Part shown: positions 15,501-20,800 of the stretch, piece by piece | How positions within the stretch are numbered: position 1 is the first letter of the stretch | Layout of the letters: every line of letters begins with the position of its first letter | NCBI GenBank assembly: GCA_002433235.1 | Contig: DJHS01000033.1 | Location: 1-24,177, forward strand | From: UBA6614 sp002433235 | GTDB taxonomy: Bacteria > Verrucomicrobiota > Verrucomicrobiia > Limisphaerales > UBA1100 | DNA: 24,177 nt | Direction: 5' to 3' | Translations under genes and position numbers: made by a program | The notes under the pieces: generated by a model | What the model saw: only the letters and a program-made list of their open reading frames with translations | The model's database searches: none | Told to the model about the DNA's origin: nothing

Positions 15501-17828
15501 ATAGGGGACCTCAGTGTAACGGTGGAGGTTCGGGTAGCGGGCAATTTCCGTGGGGTGCGGAACGGGGCTGCCATTGAAATCCTGCTGGGCATAATCGGTC
15601 CCGTTGAGATCCATGCGCAGACCCAGGGTGCCTGAATAGAAGGGGTTGTAGGCGGTGCCGTAATGGGTCTGGTTGCCAGTACCGGGCGCGCCGGTGGCGG
15701 GGTTGGTGTCATCGTAATCGTAGTCGTAGCGATTGACAAATAGGTGGGTTCTGCTCCCGTCCTCCAGCGAGTGCCGCGCCTGGGGATGGTCCACGGGACC
15801 GCTGGCCAAGCCGCGGTTATCAAAACCGTAAAAAAGTTTTTCCATGCCCATGGTCGTGGGCAAAATGGTCCAAGTAAAGTTCTCGCGAACGTTGATGAAT
15901 GGCTCGGATGTATGAACCTGCCGGGTACCCACGCCTACCTCCTGCAAAACAAGATTGCGCTGGGTATCGGCCGGGCCCGGGAAACTCTTGTTGACGGTCA
16001 CGGGGAAAACACCGCCCAAGGCCTCGTCCAATGTGGAATGCATGGAAAAGTTCTCATTGGCTCCTCCACCACCAAACCAACCTCCACCGGTTCGCGCGCC
16101 ACGACGAAAATATAGGACAGTGTTGGTGGTGATGGCACCACTACCCGCGGCGCTGGAGTTCACGTTGTGGGTGATGTAGGCGGTGCCGTTTACATCCGCG
16201 ACCAGACCGCTAGGCGTGGACAAGCCGCTGCTGAGAAAACGCATGGGCGTACCCGTGGGCGGTTCGGTGTGGCTTCCCCAGCCCTGATTTGTCCTGTCAA
16301 CGGTCATATACCGCTTTTTCTCAAACTCCTCCCCCAAAGTAGCATTAATATCCATGTCGAAATACTTGACATAATGACCATCGAAAAAGCTGCCGGCACC
16401 CCAATATTGATCTCCTCGCAGCAGGCTGTTGTTTCGGTTTGTCAACCAACCCAAATAGCCACTGACGGAAGTGGACTTCGCGTTGACCATGTAGGGCTGG
16501 TAAGTGGCGGCCAGAGCCTGTTTTTGGTTGTATGTCCCCACGCCAACGATGGGATTCCAGACAGTCCAGTTGTCCCGGTCCGCGATGCCCGTCATATAAT
16601 CGGGCCGGACGGGTGCCTGAGTCTGGGTCCACATGGGGCCACTGGAGGGATAGCCCGAGGCCACCACCTCAGCCGCGTTGGTAGGCCAGGTATCGCCCAT
16701 GGCGGTCATGCCCCGCGCCCGGGCACGGAAGATGAAATTGTTGTCCAGATTGGCCGGGTTGGAAATATTCACGGTGGGATCCAGGCAGGCCTGCCGAACC
16801 TCAATCGGAATCAAGCTATCCAGGAAAACCTGATTGATCGATGTTATCATGTTGTCGATGCCCACCTGAATGGCGGCATGCCCGGGATACGTGGGCGCCG
16901 CACCGCCGCCCTGCGCGGTCAACAGCGCATCGGTGTACAGGAACAGGACATCAATGTATTCCAAGAATCCCCTCTTTTGATATCTTGCGGCTTGGGGAGT
17001 TGTAGGTCCCAGTTTCATGCCGGTTGTCCCGTTATTGGGCAGGAGCGAATACTTGGCGGTGGACTTGCCTGCGGCGGCGGCAAGGATGGGCTGTGGCGCG
17101 CCCAGAGTCTCGAGCATCGAACGGGCACGTTCCATCCGCACCGAGGAACCCTTGGGAATTTGCAACGGATGGCCACAGGGGGCATACGGCACCTTGGAGC
17201 CCGCCGCCGCCAGCCGCCTAGTGAATGCGCCCAGATCGCCTCTTGAGGATGTCTTAACGCCCGTGGGCTTGGGGCGATTTTCCGCCGCCGGGCCCTGTTG
17301 CCGTTGCTTCGTTTCAAACGAACAGGTGCCGCAACTACCCGGTTTCAGGTTATCCACCTCGTAGACAACGTATTGATTGCCCCCTTTTCCCACGTTGGAA
17401 AAAATCAACTGCCGCCCGTCGGCCATCATGATGTTGCCCATCATGAAATCCCCGTACCGGTTGATGACCACGGTGGAGTCCACGGGGTCGTTTTCCAGAT
17501 GCCCTACCACCGCCTGCCCGCCATGGGCATAAGTGCGATGGGCGCCGACGATGCCGGTCACATCGATGTCCGGGAAAAGGTTTAGGCGAAAACGGGCCCC
17601 AATCTCGCTTAGCGACTCCAGTCCCTCGGGATCGAGATACACGTAGCGCCACCTCTTGGCCACGTCCTGCCCCCCGAATGTCGACGGGTGCATTGCCTCC
17701 GGCAAATCGCCGAAAACCACCGGCACGGACTGGGCCGTGCGCCAACGCAATGTACCGAGGATGCCACCGCCCGCAATTACGAGCAGCAGCAGCCACAACC
17801 AAATGTGCCTGTATTTCTTGTCTGCCAT
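3570..17828 (-). CDS. Giant membrane-anchored metzincin protease with nested LamG / FG-GAP / NHL / beta-helix cargo (4752 aa)
   Basis: One uninterrupted frame. Residues 1-8 are polar/basic and 9-27 form a hydrophobic anchor with no clear cleavage site. Residues about 35-160 resemble the propeptide of bacterial reprolysin-like (M12B) proteases, followed by CGTC (Cys166/Cys169). Catalytic domain part 1: LEYIDVLFLYTD near 288, then a family-specific insert, then ADLVVLLTEDLAGDYGIANKY near 784-806. The cargo at about 871-4177 holds eight LamG domains, one right-handed beta-helix, two FG-GAP propellers and one NHL propeller, nested in one another. A beta-sandwich (about 4185-4277) precedes catalytic part 2: HEIGHLLSGSH at 4318-4328, Met-turn CTIMA (Cys4379, Met4382) and RIPRFSSPNV. 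A Pro/Gly/Arg-rich linker and a PPC-like domain (about 4656-4752) end the protein. The active-site residues are intact, so I infer an active protease. It lies 18 bp downstream of its paralogue, so an operon is likely. The ribosome-binding site is weak (CTGGA). Confidence 0.93.
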   Translation of the reverse strand: MADKKYRHIWLWLLLLVIAGGGILGTLRWRTAQSVPVVFGDLPEAMHPSTFGGQDVAKRWRYVYLDPEGLESLSEIGARFRLNLFPDIDVTGIVGAHRTYAHGGQAVVGHLENDPVDSTVVINRYGDFMMGNIMMADGRQLIFSNVGKGGNQYVVYEVDNLKPGSCGTCSFETKQRQQGPAAENRPKPTGVKTSSRGDLGAFTRRLAAAGSKVPYAPCGHPLQIPKGSSVRMERARSMLETLGAPQPILAAAAGKSTAKYSLLPNNGTTGMKLGPTTPQAARYQKRGFLEYIDVLFLYTDALLTAQGGGAAPTYPGHAAIQVGIDNMITSINQVFLDSLIPIEVRQACLDPTVNISNPANLDNNFIFRARARGMTAMGDTWPTNAAEVVASGYPSSGPMWTQTQAPVRPDYMTGIADRDNWTVWNPIVGVGTYNQKQALAATYQPYMVNAKSTSVSGYLGWLTNRNNSLLRGDQYWGAGSFFDGHYVKYFDMDINATLGEEFEKKRYMTVDRTNQGWGSHTEPPTGTPMRFLSSGLSTPSGLVADVNGTAYITHNVNSSAAGSGAITTNTVLYFRRGARTGGGWFGGGGANENFSMHSTLDEALGGVFPVTVNKSFPGPADTQRNLVLQEVGVGTRQVHTSEPFINVRENFTWTILPTTMGMEKLFYGFDNRGLASGPVDHPQARHSLEDGSRTHLFVNRYDYDYDDTNPATGAPGTGNQTHYGTAYNPFYSGTLGLRMDLNGTDYAQQDFNGSPVPHPTEIARYPNLHRYTEVPYVPTQNAREPRADLVVLLTEDLAGDYGIANKYINATPNGILSRTVGRGPNPPSNRVQESTFGTHEGTLLTGSSISRTFTDLPILNLNSGGSETGVGTTGLLAYWPFEGNLSDLTGNAHHGTAVGGTASYIPDRHGNASNALSLDGSTHLTAALPNTFNFEANTSWSITGWVQPTDIEDEAGLITQWNSAGNNSYFQFGLRNTRLSSESAPLKPANNGNLGSALGNTTEWRHLAYVYDRKGIGGDGGVKPIEAEVPSTGLVLHYPFSGNPNDVSGNYNHGILGGVTKPQIPTAGLVAYYPFNGNANDESGNNRHGTPQNSASTADRNNEAGKAWNFVNNVNSRIQVPSNSAFTFGNAMTISLWTKFNQGWNYHKESLVWKGNGKYTIGVDQNSGLYGPGKYRIEFRVNTVSGNILAKKIVDYADISKWFHVTCVFSGGTAYLYVDGNLVSTDNTGGATVADADDSFIMGGSSNPVSGAYNRNIDEVRVYNRALSDSEVSALYFGGGAPVRYVKPGATGANDGSSWVDAFTDLQAALTASNSGDEIWVAAGTYRPTTNLNDRTASFTPKAGVKIYGGFAGSETSRSQRDWRLNRTILTGDLFGNDNANISRTEPTRGENSLHVINIQNKATEVVLDGLIVTGGNADTAVWGSPGDVSNGGGLRLITSTLTIRNCIFEKNTASKSACIYGESAGNTLRIENTIFQDNVSHSAGTMHVAGNYVIESCVFYNNHTKDSPYGYQWGGGLFLGGSSSGTINNSVFANNYAKDAGGAIMSQANAVITNCSFYGNSVENVGGALGQTLRTNGGALTLKNCIIWGSSGGGSVIDGSTTITHSIIQGGHAGAGNLNVDPQFLNVANLIGADGVWGTADDGLQLKTGSPAVDAGSNADVVGNDDLTGRTRIVDGNSDTTATVDMGAYERQTGSGSGPAAANPAAPTLAIDRASNADSAYSFDGNDTIETVTTVSFTSHTMSAWVKTSDNNAGIVSTDDSGGNWGQLFLTPTGRFSAEITNSGGQTKQYQSENQINDGQWHHVAYTYDAGTQELLVYLDGQLEPVTKVSDVSMPGFSVLNEEVRVGIDRAENNDTRIAGSIDEVTLHSRVLSAAEIAAMHGGTQTWAGTGKIRRYINGMLYDEIGMNNATATFTGNEFLIGRDPIRGKNFQGGLDELRVYGVPLTAGEVIDIYLAERISAPFTPSSNLVLHYPFTRPDWRNDISPSANHGSPIGTANASVPDRFGVADSALVLDGNRSYFRTLGTTNFPRGTQEFTYSAWIKPDKLLAPDSRLDLIVGNEVGEESRVWLGEGNGSLRSFVGSHKLPGAKYHDTRAVEVVDLNADGLPDVITGNWNQPEVTYLNTGNGEFVETWKSQDANATTDIALGDVSGDGRVDLLVARDNNRTTLLYLGLGDGTFAEPPTALETSSQLQFSDLIGLVAYYPFSGDTQDASLAPKNHATRRNGASFVMDRMGTAATALQMAPTVGSPQYLETQTSTDFPKNTDDFTVSLWVRPKGMFSPDGMPDIVRGEYGGVTKVFPGYGNGSFMAARDLGGSRNTVALELQDVDGDGKPDLIEAAHDQINQYRLMIESNGSFGPAQQIDASSSPTLSMAAGDLDSDGDIDLIFGNNASAKDEIWHNDNNTGFVLREQMQGYMPINPIPTGASLHLPLDGGAATVGWDRAANRNGTMVGYGTSNTTDAIVSVLSRHGRPDNAVHFLVGNNGTGVGKIEWTAPDVDSILGGAQELSVSLWIMPDPGQDLQNDRIINYSAALNNQPRYRLMGTTTVDTRLLTKWGIDNQQDTQTTAGLTVGVWNHVVTVHKFVPGPPVRGRNLTYINGVLRANNTAPLGSSLLNTGLTLQIGSEFQNAQFAPRIKVDDVRFYKDKVLEAADVMELYQESPPIVPETKGDTLAIAIGEMGGNATSKEIVVVGPNNASALYQQNLNPGIPEPWVSTADYGVKRYLDLNMTDARAVQMADLNNDGRLDVVVGNHNASNQVYLNAAAAGNWTYNTTPVVSSEWISPGGNATQALVLIDISGDGRPDILTAERNSTSLYYENHGNGTFKAPTSLGVAVGNASALWGADLNGDSHKDIVLGYESGADRFYAGNSTGTFAAGQVLPGTSGNTTALLSADITGTGQQVLVAGKEPGQFELRLNAADWMSPNNATLEFYTGNATSPTMSTANLEWYPGRWYHLVLRRSHNSTVSLFRDGVQILSQTVLTGNNATNLNLDFGFSTAADSRNPNWGMYPYNGEMDEFRLYNRALTNFEVAQLYNMDTPKKFGAAYGLAGHYQFDEGDGRDSGLLGNNGTLKGSVRRVTDRLGRPNKAVEFNGTAQYLEVSSATAGNFSAFNMPNTKSLTLSAWVKPDSLLANNWILANRDGGSQVNYQMALNNSRLVADVDPLMPAGNGTADTSAPSSSDGWYHVVTVVDRGSSASGYTETLAGTGVAGTEGDGGQAVEARVGTPIIAVASDGTTYIGDPTARTVRKVNTAGVISHFAGAGGTVNVGDGLQATLASFAEIQSMTVDSVRNRLYIHTGATVRWINLTSGVINTVGGLTLTSGNGTSGLAVNSAGTLYVCDPVGVRVHSVANPTAGTPTVSVAAGNGSVGFAGDGGSATTNCMLIYPKDLAVDASDNLFILDGYNLAGAFRVRKVTGGIIDTVAGSAFVNFTGDGGQAVGAGFQEPKAIAVTGSHLYVTDRGRIRVVDLVRGTISTMAGSGAPSYGGDGMPPASTSLDVVGSSLGFDGAGNLYFGDASYRVRRIRYQDGLVRGTVTRYVNGIHQGEDTLGNATGTFFGTTLLVGADAGNSSYFSGQLDDVRIYDRALIPGEVAQLYQLTPVFIPTDSRGLVLGDMDNDDDLDVFVANYNQENIWFENDGAGAFDKSRKVYAGVNDNSTGVVMARINSDVYPDLLVLNENEANLWYPAFPPGRGFQPSRAVGSETNNTATALLVDIDGDGDNDVIYGNHNASNSVYRNIGGGVFSSYGALDATDTNNSNALAAGDFDEDGDLDVVVGNSGAVNRVFLNSGMGTFVAGPTIRGAVAGKTRSLAIMDVAGDKRVLFSNQKIGHLALHLEPQNGNQGGRLQFFTGGQMACEMSVDHKWNESAWHHLVVTRDSSGVVSIYVNGLQTGVANVPTLANGATGADMVMDTGYRVATSHFPYKGAIDDIRLYNRALNVSEVIDLHRYELTGGFVTPPNPSLGMVAYWKLDGDAVDSAGVYNLNGAPMNVSTVPDRLQQAGGAYEFNSSLALPSLVNMGNSPVLNPGSNFAVSMWVGPPSSGNLSGTIMSKGGKGNSTRGWMIECNATSGFMQFHTSTNGTADTSDNQILSSSKVINDGNWHHVVAEIVGGEKRIYIDGVIDTNASYTGTVYASGERFLLGVDDFLGPMAKFNGRLDQVRVYNIPLNAAGVKNLYDLEKPGRPGSATITVNFVDNVVDLNEYVRLDLYRDTDLSLVPFLTFNGTSIESMTQTFNSVNTGNAWQNLRGGWKVTSEKGQMTVDNVVIRVTTSLGVYGITHQMYRNPAENIFGFNAQMNRDVFYGAVVQFNKAVPNHTFAHEIGHLLSGSHGLGDDAGVDVINSTHTFSPYGSNYNYVNDEFLSMGNHFTAPGLNNPFVPYCTIMALPGTAYARIPRFSSPNVLWSGMQTGYHHNRYLPPPFGDFTQPLYLDNSRAMTIIGQVVSLYRDSNGTRRVTPDTSVSFNPPRGLGLPVPSVTPTKNPLLYYKPPRGLPDAQVQRRQTAQAIQPSRTRPVVGPGARTGSNAGPGLGATVNTTPRQPSTPSQPGGGTSHPSGGNMGNQKPPRPVSPVAPRPVNPRPAKGIPGTVNPGGVRPPQPNNPKSPLVKSRVPNDNPEGSFVLQLRPLLGNRWQAQGSGHNQGASAGQGEAAGVRTGDGRRMWHGRSVWWVLHVPQNGVYEIDANTIGSSIDTTLTVVQPGGKSTGNDNDRQQPAPSSRVKIARATLSKGDKVYFSIDGVSGAQGRVKLNVMLKRLQ
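3573..4410 (-). other. Pro-rich linker and C-terminal PPC-like domain of the 4752-aa protein
   Basis: Residues about 4474-4640 are a low-complexity Pro/Gly/Arg/Asn/Thr linker without a regular period. Residues about 4656-4752 match the bacterial pre-peptidase C-terminal (PPC) pattern: RSVWW, GVYEIDA, then GSSIDTTLTVV, NDND and a closing beta-strand set. The paralogue has the same linker type and the same RSVWW, GSAIDTTLAV and NDND landmarks. PPC domains commonly cap secreted proteases; a role in secretion or substrate contact is an inference. Confidence 0.75.
4481..4997 (-). other. C-terminal half of the split metalloprotease domain (4752-aa protein)
   Basis: It contains NRDVFYGAVVQF, the zinc helix HEIGHLLSGSH (residues 4318-4328; three His ligands and catalytic Glu4319), SPYGSNYN, the CTIMALPG Met-turn and FSSPNV...G..TG, ending near MTIIGQVVSLYRD. 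These are the usual final elements of M12B-like bacterial proteases in the usual order. The preceding catalytic strands lie about 3,500 residues earlier. Position 8 of the zinc motif is Ser with Gly at position 9; the paralogue has the standard Gly at position 8. Confidence 0.85.
5000..5950 (-). other. LamG domain L8 and following beta-sandwich (4752-aa protein)
   Basis: L8 (about residues 3961-4177) is a complete LamG/concanavalin-like domain, from GMVAYWKLDGDAVDS through DGNWHHVVAE and RLDQVRVYNIPLN. The next roughly 95 residues (TITVNFVDN to VVIRVTT) form a beta-rich module that the paralogue also has immediately before its zinc helix (IKINFTRDD to VEITVND). That shared module marks the downstream end of the cargo in both proteins. 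Confidence 0.75.
5960..11925 (-). other. Second nest: LamG L4 enclosing two FG-GAP propellers, LamG L5-L7 and an NHL propeller
   Basis: Order along the protein (approximate residues): L4 first half 1969-2052; propeller PA blades 1-3, 2053-2198; L5 first half 2200-2281; propeller PB blades 1-3, 2282-2418; complete L6, 2426-2660; PB remaining blades 2671-2910; L5 second half 2911-3037; L7 first half 3045-3198; NHL 3199-3530; L7 second half 3531-3596; PA remaining blades 3605-3827; L4 second half 3830-3955. FG-GAP calcium loops are plain (DLNADGLPD, DVDGDGKPD, DIDGDGDND, DFDEDGDLD). LamG first halves end near SAWIKPD or SLWVRPK; second halves start at HLALHLEP or QFELRLN and end in DEFRLYNRAL or DDIRLYNRAL. 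Confidence 0.78.
7240..8235 (-). other. NHL-type beta-propeller inserted inside LamG domain L7
   Basis: About 330 residues with roughly six blades of the NHL pattern: ETLAGTG, GDGGQAV, LAVDASDNLFILD, RVRKVTGGIIDTVAGS, FTGDGGQAVG, TISTMAGS, GNLYFGD, YRVRRI. It begins right after the LamG strand GWYHVVTVVDR and ends right before the next LamG strand RYVNGIHQGE, so it occupies a single loop of L7. Confidence 0.75.
11963..15216 (-). other. First nest: LamG L1 enclosing L2, which encloses L3 plus a beta-helix
   Basis: L1 first half (residues about 872-1030) stops at WRHLAYVYDR; its partner strands RRYINGMLYDEIG to LDELRVYGVPL lie at about 1892-1955. L2 opens at GLVLHYPFSGNPND (about 1032-1063) and resumes at DRASNADSAYSFDG (about 1707-1890, ending VTLHSRVLS). 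Inside L2 sit a complete L3 (about 1066-1282) and the beta-helix (about 1283-1693). Each half is an incomplete LamG by itself and complete when joined to its partner. Confidence 0.78.
12750..13982 (-). other. Right-handed parallel beta-helix domain (4752-aa protein)
   Basis: It starts VRYVKPGATGANDGSSW, with AAGTYRPT and YGGFAGSET, as in secreted parallel beta-helix proteins. Repeated short rungs follow (TLTIRNCIFEKN, LRIENTIFQDN, YVIESCVFYNN, GTINNSVFANNYA, AVITNCSFYGN, LTLKNCIIWG, TTITHSII). It closes with GSPAVDAGSN and VDMGAYE, typical of this family's C-terminal cap. Function is structural or glycan binding; no lyase active site could be assigned. Confidence 0.8.
15340..16970 (-). other. 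N-terminal half of the split metalloprotease domain with its own insert (4752-aa protein)
   Basis: The first strand and helix (LEYIDVLFLYTDALL to IPIEVRQACL, residues about 288-345) and the later strand ADLVVLLTEDLAGDYGIANKY (about 784-806) are normally only a few dozen residues apart in reprolysin-like enzymes. Here about 440 residues lie between them, against about 260 in the paralogue. Shared anchors in the insert are NWTVWNP/NWTVWTP, GDQYWG, GPVDHP and LGLRMDLNGTDY. The segment absent from the paralogue includes GLVADVNGTAYITHN, resembling a single propeller strand. Confidence 0.7.
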
Positions 17829-17846
17829 TCCAGATGGCCCAGCGCT

Positions 17847-20800
17847 TTAACGCGCCATCTTCAAACGCACATTCACTCGCACGGGCCCTTGAGACCCGTT
17901 CACTCCATCCACGGCCACGTCAACCCGCTGGCCCTGCACCAGCCGGATGCGCTTCACGCGCACGGCACTGGCAGGCCCGGGCCGCCGTGGATCATTGTCA
18001 TTGGCTCGCGGCGCGGCAGCGCCCGGCAGCCAAACCGCCAAGGTAGTGTCGATGGCACTCCCGTGCGTGGTGACTTCCAGATCATACACTCCCGTGGCCG
18101 GCGCGACAACATGCCACCACACCGAGCGCCCATGGAAAACCGGCCGCCCATCGGCTGTCCTAGCCGCGGCATCTCCCGCGCCGGTGGCGCCCCGATTATG
18201 GCCATTGATACTGGCCAAAAGACTGCCATCGGCCATTGGCCGGAAGGGAATAGGCTGGCTGTTGCCCCGCCCATCATTACGAGCCGCGCCACCGGGAATG
18301 GGCACGGTTGTGGGCGCGGTGGGGCGCGCGGCTAGGCCGCCGCCATTGGGACGCGGCAGCGGACGAGGATTGGGTTTCACCACCCCAGGCCGCACCGTGG
18401 CAGGCGGATTGGGTACCACTGCGGGTTGCTTGGGGGGTGCCGCCGGGGTTTGCGGCGGTGTGGCCGGGGCCGTGGTCGAGGGCGTAAAACTAGCACTCAA
18501 CCCCACCGTGGATTTGCCGCGGGGCCGCATTCCCGGCCGAACAGGCCGTGGATAAATTGACGTCTGCCCTCCCTTGACGGGCTGGCCGGGCCGCACGGCC
18601 GTGGGAACACCTCGCGCACTGCCATCGGGCACGCCTCCCAAAGGCATGTTGACCTGGGCCATGGTCTGGGTGGCGTCGGCCTTGGGGTCCTTTTTTATAG
18701 GGCCGCTGTCAGGCACACCCTTGGGCGCCCAAACCGGCACCGAAAATGTGCCTTCTTGTCTTCCAGAACCATTGTCATCCCGGAAAAATGTCGCCATCCT
18801 GCCCATCATTGTGATGGTTCGGGTGTGGTCATAGACAATTTCCTTGATGTATTGGCCATGCGGCGGCGGCAGTTTCCGGTAATGCCCTGTCCCAGTAATG
18901 ACCCCCTTATAAAGGACGTTGGGGCTGGAAAAACGCGGAATACGAGTGTACATGGTTCGAGTCCCGGTACCCGCTGCCGCGGGGATCGTGGGGTAGGCCA
19001 TGATGGTGCAAAACTGCCCCCACATGGGGCCGGCGGGAGTTCCCGAATTGGCCGGTGAACCGGAATAATTGTAAACCAAAAAGTGGTTGCCCATGGCCTG
19101 AAAATCGTCCCGAATAAAAGTGCCCAAGCCTTCCATCACCTGAATGGTGTCCGTCGCGGCAGGACCGTTCTTGATGGTCACGGTGGCGTTGTTCCCGAAG
19201 AAATTGAAAGTTACCGCAGGATCATCATTCCGAAGACCGCCATCACCCAACCCGTGGTGAGCACCAAGAACGTGTCCGATTTCATGGGCAAAAGTATAAT
19301 TCGGCAGGCCAGCCGTAAGTTGGCAAATCATCCCAAAAAACCTGTCCCGGTTCATGATGATATTCTTGTCCTGCAAATCCGAACCCAGCACGGAGGGGGG
19401 ATTAACAGTGCCTTTATGGAGTATTGTGGAATCGTTAACCGTGATTTCCACCGACTCCACCACCGCCGATCCGGACAAAGCCGAGAGAATCCAGGCTCCC
19501 TGCTTGTCCTGCCACGCATTGGCGTGGCTTCCAGCCTCGAACGAATAGGATATCGAGGAACCGGAGGCGTTAAATTCCTGGTTGAAAAATGGTGTCTCGG
19601 CGAAATTGTTGTTATAGAGCCTTAGACGAACGGATTCCCCGCCCCCCACGTCATCCCTCGTAAAATTGATCTTTATGGCCGCCGTTCCCACGGCATTGAT
19701 GTTCTCCGTGGAATACAGAGCAGACGCCTCCCAAGCCTGAATACTTCGGTTCTGGTAAATCCTAAATCCATCCAGTTTGCCATCATACTCGGAGCCTGCC
19801 GCGCCGCCCTTTCCAATCCACAAGTCTTCACCCGTCCCGTTGATATCCACCGCCACCGTGCCACTCGCGGCATCCTCCACGCCATTTATGTAGAAATGGA
19901 TTCCGTTGCTGGAGTTTCGGTCAACTATAACCTGCTGCCAAGTATTGGTGTCTGTATCCAAATTGCCCGTGCTGGTTACCGAGTAATTTGACGTGGCGTT
20001 TCCCGCACCAAAGACAATGTTGCCGGAATTGTTCATGCCGATCCACCAAGACCCCGTGTTATTGCCCTCGCGATTACCAATAATGTCCACCAGACCCGCC
20101 CCAGGCCGGGTGTCCGGGTTGGCCCAAAATGAAACCACGAATCTCCCATTGCCCATGTTCGCAATGCCCTGACCCAAGTTGATATAGTTCGACACGCCGT
20201 CAAAGGAATAGGAGCCATTCACATCCACTGCCCCCCCGCGGCCATCTGCCAGTTGCGCCCCCACAACGGTCTGGGCCGTAGCAGTGATTAAATCGGTGAC
20301 AAAACCATTGGTATCCGTGGCAGCCTCAACCGGATAATGCGCCACCAGACCCGTCAGCGTGTCAAACACCGGAATGGTCTGCGCCGCCTTTTCGGAAAGG
20401 AAAAGATCCTTTATATTATCTGCGGTGAGGGACTGGTCATAAAGGCGCACATCATCGATGCGCCCGGTCAGTGCGTCATTAGGCCCTCCAGCAGGGGCAC
20501 TTGGGCTGTCTCCAAATGTGAGGAACATGTTCGTCGGCAGGGCGTTGTTGCCGTCAGCACCAATATTCCCGGCCCCGCCAACCTGCAGTCCATCCCTGTA
20601 AAATCTAATGTCGTTGCCTGTTCGAGTGACCGCCACATGATACCACTGACCCGAGGTCCACGTGAGAGCCGCTGTGTGATGATCGGCCGTGTTTGGACTG
20701 CCACCTTGGATCCCTGTGTAAAAACACAGGCTTCCATTCCCATCATGAACCCGCAGTTCAAACTGGTTGTCGGCATTATTGGCCACAAGCACCTGACCGC

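Noticed and set aside
3570..17828. Assembly error or pseudogene explaining the 14-kb frame
   Set aside because: There is no internal stop or frameshift, both ends match the paralogue, and the catalytic residues are intact. Assembly collapse or expansion cannot be excluded without reads but is not suggested by long exact repeats.
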